64,000 nucleotides of DNA from Eumeta japonica. Taxonomy: Eukaryota; Arthropoda; Insecta; Lepidoptera; Psychidae. Of the stretch, positions 45,581 through 57,639 are shown one piece after another. The position numbers were made by a program, and so were the translations under genes. Position 1 is the first letter of the stretch. The number at the start of each line of letters is the position of its first letter. The stretch covers positions 248,001-312,000 of the forward strand of contig BGZK01000484.1 of assembly GCA_005406025.1 (NCBI GenBank), in the 5' to 3' direction. Below the pieces are notes generated by a model. That model was not told the origin of the DNA. It ran no database searches and saw only the letters and a program-made list of their open reading frames with translations.

Positions 45581-47529
45581 CGATTCGCAGCATCAAGGAG
45601 CGATCAAGCGCGCATAAGACTATAACGCATAGGGTGCCGCAGCCCGTCAGACTACTTACTTAGTCAGGTCTTAAGCGGGCTTAAAAATGTGTTCGATGAT
45701 AACTGAAAACTGGAATGCATAATCCGATATTATAAGGAATATGTTAGTCAGATGCAGAGATGAATACATCGATTATAATTCTTGAATGAGTAGGATTAAT
45801 TAAATCCTTTGTTATTTAATTACGTTTTTGCGTATAGTTTTAATGCTGTTTTGAATGTGTATGAAACATTACGATATTCTGATATAACGATGATGTGAAA
45901 TATACGACACAACTATTATGATATAACAAATATTCAGTTGAAGTCTTCTTGCATTATATTGTATGAGTTAAATAACTCTAAGATAGTTTGTGACATGCTC
46001 CGTAAAGTTAGAGAGAGAGGGAGTTAGAGAGAGAATGAGAAAGAGGCATAGCGATAGTGCTTTTCATTTTAAACTTTAATTGTCTGTGATATGTTTCAAA
46101 AGTTGATTTGATACATTTAAATGATATGTACTCGGTTCATATCATCCGAAGTATATACTTAGTTATTGGTTAAGCAACTAAACAGAGGCGTAAAAATCTA
46201 CTTTACATACGTTATACATAAAACTCGCAGTTAATTCAAATAATACTATGAAGACAGTCACCAGCTATACATTGTATGATTTTTCTTATTATATTTTAAC
46301 TATACAAAGCGTTATTTTTTACAGATAAAATAAACTTTGTACGTACTATATAAAATAAATAAATGTATGTTCAACACATTCATTATAAAAGAAATATGAC
46401 AAAGGCTAAAAACGTAAGTAATGACCGGTTAATACCTTAGGATCTCAAGGGTTATGCTCAGTGGGGCTGGCTGACAGTAATAATAATTAGCAGTCGCCCT
46501 TCACGCGACAAATAAAAGTTTACCTGCTGGACCGGATTAGGTTTCGTTGTAAAAATACGTCTCGTTTTTGTTCTCTGCGCGATTTCGCTGTGCAAATGCT
46601 GCTGTTTTTGTGCCGATCGTACATAATTAAATAGAGCGTCAATTAGGTCAGTATTTTTCCAATAATTGGCATATAATATAGTAGTTAAGGCGACGTGTTC
46701 GCGGAGCGATTATACTCGTAGCTCGAGAGGGAAATTATTGAGTAATTTTGATGTGGACTCTAAAAAATTATTACGAATATACGTTATTATCAAAATAGCG
46801 CCTTTAAAATTAAGGGGGCGATTTTCATATTTTTTGTATGGTATTTTTTTTTTTTGAAAATCCTGCGAAAATATAAAAAATATGTATCTCGTCTGAACCA
46901 CTTTGACTTTATAGAGTGGTGACACAAAATAGCCGAAATAGCATAGATTTGAACGACAGTCAATTAGTAAATTCAGGTTATAGAATTTAAAAATAAATGT
47001 TCAGTATATTTTGTAATAGGTCTTTTGGTTTCAACAGAATCTAGACTTTAATTTAGTAGCTTAACATAAAGAAAATATATATATTTAAGGAATAAAAGAA
47101 AGAAAAATACTACGTTTATTCCATATACTTCCTTTCCTATACTCATTGAAAATTGAAAGAAATTTATCAATTTACTACCACTCCGGAAATACAAGAAGAA
47201 GACCTGGCAAGAAACTGCTTCTCATTTTCCTTCGTCCATTAACATTGTACTTTATTGCTAGCATCATGTGTAATGCAAGAGATATATTTCATGTGTATTG
47301 CTTACGGTCAAATACAATATAATTGTAACCATCAATCAACTTATACAATATTGGATAATTTTTCACTTCAACTCACAGATTTTCTTTTAATTTTTCGAAA
47401 GTATAAAGCTATACATTTTTTTCTCATTCCTTAAACGACATTTGTATTTGGTATAATGCACTTATTTTTTAAGAATAAAGGTAATCAAGATAACGATGTG
47501 GTAAATTTACGAATATACAGAGAGGCTAC
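45581..47529. other. AT-rich DNA, no gene seen
   Basis: 46005-46045 is a GA-rich tract with many GAGAG words. 46490-46640 is slightly GC-richer and could be regulatory. No exon supported. Confidence 0.4.
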
Positions 47530-47589
47530 TTACTGTACGAAGGCCGTTTGAGAGAGTGACCATGACATACAAATTTCAATTTCATATTG

Positions 47590-47640
47590 TAAAATATCAG
47601 GTCGGATAAAAAGTTTTTCGTATTTTATAAATAAAAAGTT
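47590..47640. mobile_element. Possible mariner-type terminal repeat
   Basis: TATCAGGTCGGATAAAAAGT then TTTTCGTATTTTA resembles mariner termini (TTAGGT...AAAAAGTTT...CGTATTTT) next to a TA. The second end was not located. Confidence 0.3.
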
Positions 47641-47974
47641 GTCGTAAAATCTCTTCGGTTGTGCTGTTTGCATCTGGCTAGTTTTGACACCATTAAATAC
47701 AAGATATTTAAAAAATAAAACGTAAAATAGTCTACATAATAAATTTACGTTATTTACTGTACAATTCATATGACGCTCAACTTGTATTCACCCGTCTGCT
47801 TTCAAAAATCGGGATATAAACCTTTGTCCTCACGCTGGCGGGATGCATGTTGAAAATTTCACATCGAAAAGCCTAAATATTCTGCTCCGATATATGGACT
47901 TCATCACTATCTTTTCGTTTACCCTCAAAACGAAACGCATTTGATATTTTCAATCTGCGTAAGACCAGATAAAA

Positions 47975-48340
47975 TACGTGACAAGAATCGTGTGGTCCAG
48001 ATTGCTCTCAGAGGCCCGCCCCGATGACATGGTACTCAAGCAAGCCCAATTGCCAGAACCGACAAGCCAAGAGTGGAACGACTTGATGTGGGAAAGTGAG
48101 GAGATGTCATCCCAAATAATGGAACCAGAGATAGAAGAAGATTCTTCATGTGACTTAGGAAAGCGGTTCCGGTGATCTGAGTTCGCATTCGCGTATGGAT
48201 ATGCAAAGGCTGACTTTCTCGTTTGAAATCGAGGGGATAGGACGTCGAAGTTTTCACGCTGACCCAGGGCGGGTTGGAGCTGGTGACGAACGTGCTCTTC
48301 AAGGCACAGAGCGAGGGATTTGATTCAATTTAGGTAAAAA
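47975..48340. pseudogene. GC-rich coding-like patch with overlapping broken frames
   Basis: Plus-strand frame 47978-48175 reads an acidic peptide (e.g. PEPTSQEWNDLMWESEEMSS) to a stop; a second plus frame continues to about 48321; an 88-codon minus-strand frame covers 48036-48302. Codon text is unlike the AT-rich flanks, suggesting a decayed coding sequence, perhaps a transposon or gag-like remnant, but strand and family are undecided. Confidence 0.25.
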
Positions 48341-49785
48341 CGTCAAAAATTGGCCTGCGGTCAAGTTTCGGAATCCGTAACTCTTGATTTGAAAGAAACT
48401 CTCTCCGCCAACTGCAATCGTTTGTATTTTTGCTTTTTAACATTAATGTGACAATAATCTTGTTATGTATTAATTTATTCTTATTGATACTAAATAATGA
48501 ACTCTACAGCTTACCTTGGCCTTTAGTATGATCACTTTTTAAGCTAGTAGTACCAGGTTCTATTCTTTGTGAGCAACAAATTTGTAAATATCGTTTATTA
48601 GTTTGTACCAAAATTTTAACCTTCTCTGCAGTTAATTCTCGCAGTACAGGAACACTACTGTTCGATGCTGGAGCACTTGAAATGGTAGATTAATATTACT
48701 TTTAATAAACCACATCTATGTACTTTTATACATTAAAACAAGAGGTTCCGTTACATTAGACTAGTGTAAACTTTATTTGTCTTTCAATTAGTAACGCCAT
48801 GCGGAAATTTGAAAAAAGCATCAAATTATAGCGTAATTCCCAAATCGTAATTATGCTTTTATACTCTCAACAACGCATTTAAATATATATTATAAAGACG
48901 CGCAATCTTTTATACAAACTAGCTCATTCGTTTGATAGTCAGGTTTAATGTCGGCCTCATATACATATCAAACCTATACGTATGTAAGGTCTCATCGTTG
49001 GATAGTATCGATTCTCAGTAGGAAAAAAAAATCGATTCGAAATTCTCTCACGGTCACGACAGTCATTTTATTCTAATCGTCACTGCCAAATACTAATAGC
49101 TTAATAAATATTATCATAGACCTGGCAGATGACTATTAATCGATGCCACACATCCGCACATGTTTTTATAGTAATAACTAATTTATCGATCGTAATACCT
49201 ACAAGATAATGAAAGCAGTAAAATTAAGTAGATATAGAAGTGCTTTTCATTGTTAATGCTGTAATGAAATTTAATACGCACTAAACGTTGAGTAACTTAT
49301 TGTTTAAATACAGAGCGTATATGGCGTGCTGAAAGGTCTTGAGTTTTGTTTAAGTGAAAACAAGGCGATAAATGTGTTATACTTTCAATATCGATTGGTG
49401 GACATATAGAAAATGTTGTAGATACTTTCATACAAGATCTTAAAAAAACAGAACCTTGATTTAAAATTAATACATTGATTAAAAAAACATATGCTCATTT
49501 TATGAATAAGGATTTTTAAATAATGTAAGTACTTGAATTTAGCCATTTTATATTTTAAATTGTTTTGCAAGATTTTAATTTTACAAACACAATATATATT
49601 ATTTTAATCCTTCATTTCTGCTCTTTTAATTTTCTCAATTATTTGTTAATAATTAACAAATCATAAAGTTACATTTAAGAAGCTCTAATACTCATCATTT
49701 TTTAACTGCGCCTACGGGGATTATAAGGTTTATTATATTATTTATTTAATATCGGGCAAATATATTAATTGCTTGTAACGTTCCG
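48341..49785. other. AT-rich DNA, no gene seen
   Basis: No supported exon or recognisable repeat. Confidence 0.5.
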
Positions 49786-49787
49786 CG

Positions 49788-49985
49788 ACATTATTATTAT
49801 GCTCACATGTCGGAACAACACACCAGCCGAGAATCGATCCGACATTTTCATCAGATGCCGACACGCATCGAATTAATTGTTGTGGCCGACAGTCACACAA
49901 CTTTGGCCATTAACCGATCGGAGCTAATTGTAGTCGAACGTCATTATGACTTTTTGCTACATGCTCATTATGAAATTAAAGTAAT
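49788..49985. promoter_or_regulatory. Putative regulatory island
   Basis: GC-richer block with CATTAACCGATCGGAGCTAATTG and repeated CATTATGA words. An 83-codon plus frame crosses it but runs on into AT-rich sequence. Confidence 0.25.
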
Positions 49986-50384
49986 TACTTTTATTGTTAT
50001 TTTTAGTGCATCACTACAGGGCCGGTTGAACATAATATCATTTTCTATGTCAATTTAATATAACTTTGATTAAATTAAATTTCTTTTGATTTACACTATT
50101 GCCTAGAAATGTATAAAATAAAAATTAATGAAATAAAACCTTGGAAGCCAATAACTATTCCACTATCGTAGACAAGTCTTTTTTTTGTATTAGCCACCGA
50201 TTGAAACATTACATTTCTAACATCTCTTAAAACGCATTTATCAAAGACGGCGCTTCAAAATGTCCTGAAGACGTTTTTTACGAGTAGTGTAGTGCATTCA
50301 ATCTCAAAATTGTTCGTTTTTTACATACGAAACTATTTTATGTATGCATTGAAGGTAAAAATAAGATGTGTATTTTCACTATTT

Positions 50385-50650
50385 ATGAACGACGCAATTG
50401 TCGGTGACGAGGAGACAAACGCGCCCTTGAGCGCTAAAATTGTCCCTTAAGACTAACATTATGATACTCGTTCGATTTTATAGCACTTCTGGCCGTAATT
50501 AACGCCAGTTTTATGTGCCCAAATCGGAATATACCGGTGTTATGGCACATTATAGCATCAATGAGTGCAACTGTTTTTGCACTTTTTGGGATTCCGTAGC
50601 CAACTCTCGTAGTTTCGTTGCGTGCATATTGCCCGTGCGTCCGTCCTTAA
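50385..50650. promoter_or_regulatory. Putative regulatory island
   Basis: Contains ATTTTATAGC, CGTAATTAACGCCAG and GTTTTATGTGCCC, i.e. homeodomain and TTTTATG cores, in GC-richer sequence with stops in all frames. Confidence 0.3.
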
Positions 50651-51544
50651 GAGATACTCTTACAACCTTATAATTTTTGTCATCTTCACTTCGATTTTAG
50701 TGGGAATGTACATGCATTTGTTTTTACTTACTTTATAGGTTTTTGTTAAATATTAAAAATAAAATAAAATAAATAATAAATGAGAGATATTTTTATTTCA
50801 AGCTCTGCATTGTATGATACGTACCAATTTCAAAATGCATTAAAGATACTTAAATGGTTTTTTTCTTAGATGTAATTTTTACGATTTATATATTTTCGAA
50901 GTCATTAATTTTGTGTCTCCCCTCCAAAACCATGTCTGTCAAAAATCGTAAAAAAAACACAACAATGAAGCATAAAAGGCAAGTCCAAAGGAAAATTATC
51001 TTTAATGAAACTTGTTTAATTTTTTTTGATTAAATACATTTTTTTTTGGTTTTCAGTAGTGACAATTTGATCACTAGCCCATCTGGATACGCATGTAAAT
51101 TTTACTACAAGAAGTGTTTAATATACAAACATTTGTTTCTTTCGATATTAGATCGGATTTCACATATAACTATCGGTTAGCTATCCGATTTGAAAGGCGC
51201 AATGGGTTATGAAAGTAAATTATAAAGAGGGCGAAGGGACCATGAAATTCAGATCATACCTTAAAACCGTTTTCAAACGTTCTCGCATCGAATTACCAAA
51301 TTCCCATATAGACACGTTCATTCGTTTTTAATTGACACCCGAACGAGAAAAAAATGTTTTCATTATATATATATATAGATGACGCAAAATGAGTTCGATT
51401 TAAACTTAACGCAATTGCATATTTTTTTAATTTCCTTGGATGTAGAAAACCATGAGAACAAAAGTCCAACTCCCATCTTGCCCAGATTTTTTTTTTGTTT
51501 ATAATTGTCATGTACTTTTCATCCTTCATATCGCATCTCATTCA

Positions 51545-52165
51545 GCTTGAGCGGCTTAGAGATACTGAAGTGCAAAAGTTTAGAATCGTATTGAAACAGT
51601 CGACCAAAGTCAGATTGGCCGGCTTCCGTATTAAGGTGCGTTTTCGGGATCAATTCCAAAAAGCGACTATTGAAATCCAGGTGAACGCACAGACGGGACA
51701 CGAACGACGGTCGTCCGCTGGGTGAAATCAAGCCAATTATAGCCGTGAGGGGCGAGCGCGGCGGTCGCCGGCCGCTCGATACGACCGATTTCCATTTACC
51801 CGGTGGCTCGGTCACGAACAGCGCCCGCTACCGACCGACACCGGGGCCGGCCGCAATGATCGCGTAAACCTCGGAGGCGATGGCCGACGAATCACCTGTT
51901 AGGGCTTAATTAGTACCGGTGCAAGGTAAAGAGGACCCCACGTCAGGAACGCGGAGTACACCTGATAGACTTTGAGGAAAGCTTTGGAATTGTTTTTCGT
52001 AGAACTTCCTGCGAGAGCTTTAATCGTGACGAAGTTTTACGTGACTCCGTTTCGCCTTTCTATCGAATATCCCGTGAGGGAAAAGGGGTAAGGTCTCTAT
52101 ATCCGAGGTCAGTTTTGTCATCCAGACTTCGCGGTTGCGGTCGCGATTATCGTTCCGGATGCGAG
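51545..52165. promoter_or_regulatory. Largest GC-rich island (about 600 bp), putative enhancer or exon-bearing element
   Basis: Sharp rise in GC and CpG. At its left edge ATCTCATTCAG (a possible acceptor at 51546) opens a plus-strand frame with varied codons (LERLRDTEVQKFRIVLKQST) that reaches ATCCAG|GTGAAC near 51682, a possible donor, so a small internal exon is conceivable. The rest (51730-52165) is stop-rich with ACCTGTTAGGGCTTAATTAG and similar sites and looks regulatory. Confidence 0.3.
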
Positions 52166-53029
52166 TGAGCATTCAATTACAATTTCAATTTAATTTAAAA
52201 TTAGAATCTAATGTTGATATTCACTTCAAATCACCTGTTTATTTCAAACCAGAAACAATTAAAATTTAAGTAACTGAGATGTGTAGTTTTGAAGATTTCT
52301 TAAACGTCCACAAAATCAAAACCTAGGATGGCAAAATAAAGAATGATCGAACATAATTTAAGTCTCTTTAATTGGAACGTAAAGTACTACACATATTTGG
52401 AAATTACAGTGTTTTTTTTATGATAATCAAATGATCAAAATTACTATCAGAGAAAATAGAATAGCCAATGTCAAACGGAGGTTGCAAGGGATTATTTTTG
52501 TATAAGCTGTTTAGAAGAAGCAATGTTGTATTTTAACCGAAACGGATCATTGTTGGAAGATGTTTCGGGTAGGGTTGAAACGTCTAATTCTATAGTATTT
52601 GGGATTATAGAAGTTCAGAAATCTCCCCCTATCGTACCTCCCAAAAACAAAATATCAAGAAATGTACAAATGCGTATGATGTAAAGAGAAAAAAAATACT
52701 TAAGTAAAAAAATGTATAACGCATAAATTTTTGGTAACAATGTTGCTAATAGCTGTTCTTTATCTGAAGAAGATTTCGTACGTAAATAATTACCAGATCG
52801 ATTTAAATATTTGAGACAGTTTTTTATGCTTTTTTTTTTATAAAAAATATATTGCTCAGTAACCGCTCTTTTAAATGTCCGTATCAAGATTAATTCTAAT
52901 TTTTAATGTTCTCGACGAGTATCTGAGAAAGGCAAATTCCTGACAAGAATTTAGCTATTTCCTTTAATAAAGGTTTATTTTACTACCAATTAAAATAATC
53001 TATATAGTAACGGTGAATCAGTACAGAGA
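52166..53029. other. AT-rich DNA, no gene seen
   Basis: No supported feature; the 90-codon minus-strand frame at 52615-52887 has AT-rich codons. Confidence 0.5.
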
Positions 53030-53290
53030 ATTTAAGTTTGTTAACCGAAAGTGACGTCGTAAACTTTACGACGAGACCGTCGCTTTTATAATTACGCGCG
53101 TAACCTAATCAATGGATCGTTTTATGACCGATGGCAGTGCGCATGGGAATGTGACTGGCATTCTTTATTATTTACGAATGATTCTGCTACATTTTTAGGA
53201 TCCAAATCCATCCGAATGCAATTTGAACTACAATTATACCGATGGACGTTTTTAGACATTATTTAATGCTAGGCTCTAATTTCGATAAAT
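53030..53290. promoter_or_regulatory. Putative regulatory island with a posterior-Hox-like palindrome
   Basis: GTCGTAAACTTTACGAC at 53056-53072 is an 8+1+8 inverted pair of TTTACGAC, a word favoured by Abd-B-type Hox proteins. TTTTATAATTACGCG and CGTTTTATGACC follow within 60 bp. Composition is GC-richer than the flanks. Confidence 0.35.
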
Positions 53291-53518
53291 TCCTATCATA
53301 AACTATGGCGAGTCTGGGTATTGAATATTTCGTAGGAATAATACGGATGTATTCGTGATCGCATAAGTTATGGTCTAAGAAAATTAAAAAAAATTGGTTG
53401 CCTGTAAAGTCGGTATACGGGCGAAAGTTTTACGTGACAACGACTTTGAATGGTAAAATCATTTTAATGTGAATATTCATTCGTATAGTAGGAAGAAGGA
53501 TGAAATAATAGTAACAAT

Positions 53519-53575
53519 TTAAAACATTTATTTATACAAAAATTATATTTAAAACATTAATTTATACAAAGAATC
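53519..53575. repeat. Imperfect tandem duplication
   Basis: TTTAAAACATTTATTTATAC and TTTAAAACATTAATTTATAC about 30 bp apart. Confidence 0.7.
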
Positions 53576-53689
53576 TCGCACTGAATTTCATATTAACAAA
53601 ATTTTATTTTACCTTTACACATACATACGTATATACAAATATACATACAATAACGCAATACATTTGCAAGCTATGCACTAATTCTCTAG

Positions 53690-54022
53690 TGCTGCGCGCG
53701 CGGACCGATCATAGTTGAGTGGGAGAGACGCAAGGCATTCGGCGAGCCTCTCTCGTTCGGTGACTCATCGTAACGTTACCGAGCGTTACACTTTTTCATA
53801 AGTGACTCCCAGCCGCAACCTAATTTAAGACGTTGTCACGTCAAAAAAAACGTGTCTATATGATAGGTTGCACGAATACCGGCTGGCTCTACACTCCCTT
53901 CACTCCTAATCCAAGCTAGAACCTACACTCCTCCATATAATTACGCTCCCTTCGGTGTATCAGGACTTGTCCCTTTCAGTCATTGCGACTGGCTGAAGGT
54001 TGAGCGATGATGATGAAAACTT
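53690..54022 (+). mobile_element. Probable truncated non-LTR element with (GAT)n tail
   Basis: GC-richer 330 bp segment ending CATTGCGACTGGCTGAAGG then GCGATGATGATG, the kind of short tandem tail left by non-LTR elements in insects. The internal text (CGTAACGTTACCGAGCGTTA) is stop-rich. Family not identified. Confidence 0.35.
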
Positions 54023-54779
54023 TTATAACACCAGCACTAGCATTTACCTTGGAATGGGACATGAGATTGGGGTAATGAGCCGATGATCAGATCTAGGTTC
54101 ATTATCTATCTGGCCTATTTGCTATCATTTTGCATGGCTATAGAAAGCCACATAGTGATTTCACAGTTAATAATTGAATTACATTCCTATTTCTGTGATG
54201 TGGTGCCAATTGAAGATAGCAATCGGAAACAGAAGTAGGTATAATTAATTAACTCTCATTTGAATAGCAAGTATTATTAATAAAATATATTGTATTATCC
54301 ACGTTTGAATTTCATTTGGATAAATATTGCTTGAAAGTATAAACGTGCATTAGGAAAAAAAATTAAGCGTAACTTTATATGTAAAGTGTGAAATATATAA
54401 TCCTGATCATATTTTTTGCAATGTTTATTATATAATTAAATATTTGTTTTTTAAAAATTATGAAGACACACTGTTTTAATCGTATCTTTGATTTTCAAGA
54501 TTTTTTAAGTTGTACTACACTGATTATATAAAAAATTTCGTAGTACAAAAGAAAAATGGGATAAACAAAGGCAAATATATAAAATGATATTAATTTTCTT
54601 AGATCTCTGAACGCTTTCTCTGTAATTCAATATTATGAAATATTGTAACGACTTCTAAATATACATATATTAAAAGCGCACAACTTGTTACATTCGCGTT
54701 TTTGCGGAACACGGAGAACAAGCCGATTCATTCACTTATAATTTAATTCTGTACTTTTTTCTTTTTTAAATCGTGCGGG
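54023..54779. other. AT-rich DNA, no gene seen
   Basis: No supported feature. Confidence 0.5.
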
Positions 54780-55070
54780 ATGCAATCACGGATTAACATA
54801 ACACGCCATTGCCAAAATTATACTTTGACAAGTTGATGACGACCGCGTAGCCCGTCGCAGACACACCATAGCGAGCCGCGTGCAGGTCGCCGATTCGAAT
54901 ACGCCGAACGCTCGTACGCGCTCGGTAATTTGCGGGCGACCACTTAAATTGTCAAAATAATAAGACGGAAATATGAAGACATTACGGCGCCGTGTATTTA
55001 CTTGATAAGGAAGTGAAACTGTGTTACCGGCCATTTAAACGTAGTTAAAACCAACGAAACTGTGTTTCGT
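54780..55070. promoter_or_regulatory. Putative regulatory island
   Basis: CpG-rich block (GACGACCGCGTAGCCCGTCG, GCTCGTACGCGCTCGG) flanked by AT-rich DNA. The 82-codon minus-strand frame has no splice support. Confidence 0.3.
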
Positions 55071-55369
55071 TTTTTTTTGCTACCGTCTTCCATTTCTCTC
55101 AGATAACGGACTGACTATTTTTTTAGCGATCCGCAGATGAAGATGTTTCGTTTTCATCTCGAAAATGAAACACCTGTCCGGTCACTGCGGTGTCTGCCTG
55201 TATCATTTTTTTTTTTTTGGAAACGATATAACACGATCGTGTGAAATATGAGAAGTTTGTAATACTTATTAGTTTATTCAGGACATCGAAAGTTTTAACA
55301 AAATTACCAGAAGAACTCATATTCTTACACCGAGAACACACGTAATACATACAGTTATTTTTTTATTGT

Positions 55370-55605
55370 GAAACGATCCCACTGACGCTCTTGATCTTGA
55401 TCGCAGTTCTAATCCCGATTTCAAACCCAAACCGATGTTGAGCTTGAGCCTCTCAAGCATTTCCTTTATCAATATCGCTATAAGTAAAGAATTTGTTTAC
55501 GATCACGCGAGCAAAACTGCGAAAAAAGTTATATGTATCTATCCATCAAAATGTGATTGAATAACAAACATTCAAACATACAAACTTTAATATAATAAGA
55601 ATGGT
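55370..55605 (+). mobile_element. Composite interspersed repeat, right half
   Basis: Satellite text (CTTGATCTTGATCGCAG, CTAATCCCGATTTCAAACCC) leads to a terminus CAAACATTCAAACATACAAA then CTTTAATATAATAAG, which recalls the ACAAACATACAAACTTTCACATTTATAATA end of the same common repeat family. Confidence 0.55.
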
Positions 55606-56069
55606 TTTATTTAAATTTCTATATTTGAAACACTTTCACTCGAGAAGTGAAATATTCTTTTTATTGATATAGAAATAGAAAATATAAGAACGTCTCAATA
55701 CCATTAGATTATGAAAATCTGACTTTGCATAAAAGTAAAACAAATGCTTTAGTAGGTTCATATTCATAGTATTACAACCTACCTACAAAATATTCTTTAT
55801 TATCTTTTGAGAGTTGGTTAAAAAATACTTTTAAGGGCTTGACAATTAATTGTATATAACCTGTTTTGATTATACTGTGATTGCTTATAATGAATACTTG
55901 CTGCTTTACGAGGTCAGTATAATTAAACCGAGAAGTTGAATGAAAATAAAAAAAAATCAAAAAAAAAAATTATATTCCATCTAATAATTCGATGTTCGGT
56001 AGAATATGTATAAAAACATACCATGCCAAATCATTTTTTTTATATTTAATATAAAATTATCTTTGTACG

Positions 56070-56345
56070 GAACATCATGACGCGAGCTCGTATCGCGCCG
56101 GGCCGACGTTTTCGTCAAACGTATTAAATTTTTGCCGAAGATAAACTTTATTACATTTTAATCGTTTTAAATGTAACGAATTACTACATATCTACGGCGT
56201 TGGGAAGTTTTTTCTCTCCAATAAATTACCTTGCTCCAGTGCAGGCGGAATAATGATAAACGAAAATGTTTGCTTGTACGCGTGTCACAGAAACGGGTGC
56301 CTTCTTCAGCGTCACAGACTACGTGAACTGCACTGAAAAACGAAA
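56070..56345. promoter_or_regulatory. Putative regulatory island
   Basis: CGAGCTCGTATCGCGCCGGGCC, then TAATGATAAACG and GACTACGTGAACTGCACTG. Stops in all frames. Confidence 0.28.
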
Positions 56346-56867
56346 GAATACTCTCTATTTTTATACAATTTTAGTAGTTTTGAAGTCACTACGAACTCAA
56401 AGAATAACTTGGTCTTAACTAAAAATAGAGCTATTATTGTTTTGTATAATTTTTAAACGAAGTTCGAACTGCAACTAAACGACTTCTGAAAACAAGATCG
56501 CATTATTGTTAATGAAGTTACATGAACTAACATAATTTTTATAATACATATTATATTTAACATAATAAATGATATATTAATTCCTTCTAGTGAGTTGGCG
56601 CCGAGACACCTTGCTTTAGATGTGGAAAGGTTATGGTTTAATTGGACAATGTTGATATTCCCAAATTATTGTCATTTTCTGAATGCAAAAGTCGTTTAAG
56701 ATACTATTTTTTTTTTTGTTGTTTTAACATTGAACTAGAGGAGAAAGAATTTCTAGTTGCAGTTTAGCGCATATAAGTATATATGTGGAGTGGTTTAAAA
56801 TATTAAAAAAAGGCTAAATTTTAAACACACAACCTTCGAAGTTGCATGAAAATATCGTGGCTGTCGC
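56346..56867. other. AT-rich DNA, no gene seen
   Basis: No supported feature. Confidence 0.5.
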
Positions 56868-56945
56868 GTACCATGTAGAAATTTGTAGCTTCTGCCTACC
56901 TTTCTGGGGAACAGGCGTGAGTTTATATTCTTAGTATTATCTAAA
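56868..56945 (+). mobile_element. RTE-like 3' tail fragment
   Basis: TTCTGCCTACCTTTCTGGGG then AACAGGCGTGAGTTTAT, the same tail type as at 45.49 kb. Confidence 0.5.
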
Positions 56946-56983
56946 AATAATCCTTTAATATCTTTGTATCAACTTTTATAAAT

Positions 56984-57636
56984 TCAAATTATTAATTTCT
57001 TATACATCAAACTTGAAAAAAATATCGTTATATTAAATGGCAAATTAATGGTAACACTGGGCACATTGCTCGTACACAAAATTTTTTGACCTGGAAAAAA
57101 ATACGACATAATGTTTTCTTCATTCATCTTCATTGGATGTCTTTTCATTGAGCATTCATGGACGTCTTTCGTAAACTGCCTGTCATAAAAAATGTAGTCA
57201 AAGTATTTTAACATTTTCACCGTTGGAACCGTAACTTGAACCTTATCATTGTTTTTTTTTTGGATCTAGGAATTTTTTTCTCTTTCAAATAATTATTATA
57301 CTTATTTATTAATGAATAGCACTGATTCTAATGTTTGGATACAAATTCAACTTCATTTTTGACATTTCATTTAAGTTATTCAATTCTTTAAACTTATGGT
57401 ACATAGGACCCAATATAAAGATTTTTGAAACGTTTTATTGATTAGTATGGTTTGTAAATATTTTCAATTTTCATGCTCAAATTTTATCTACATCAAATAT
57501 ACTTTTTTCTAATAATTTTAAATCGGTAAAATTTAAAATTTACGGTGTCATCCTCATTTAAAATTATCGGTCTATCTGGTGTCATCACCGGAAACCATTT
57601 TTCATCCAAGTAATCGTAAACATCGTCCAACCGGAA
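56984..57636 (-). pseudogene. Broken coding remnant of unknown origin
   Basis: Three consecutive minus-strand segments have clearly coding-like codons but are not in one frame. (1) 57636-57493: follows a possible acceptor GTGTTTTAG, 47 codons, motif DDVYDYLDEKWFPVMTPDRP, then TGA. (2) About 57434-57309: 41 codons, motif GPMYHKFKELNNLNEMSKMK, then TAA. (3) About 57308-56984: about 108 codons with a lysine-rich start and motifs YFDYIFYDRQ and YFFPGQKILC, then TGA. Frame changes separate each pair, so the whole is best read as a pseudogene or endogenised element. I do not recognise the protein; a transposon, an old virus-derived insertion or a host pseudogene are all possible. Confidence 0.4.
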
Positions 57637-57639
57637 CTA

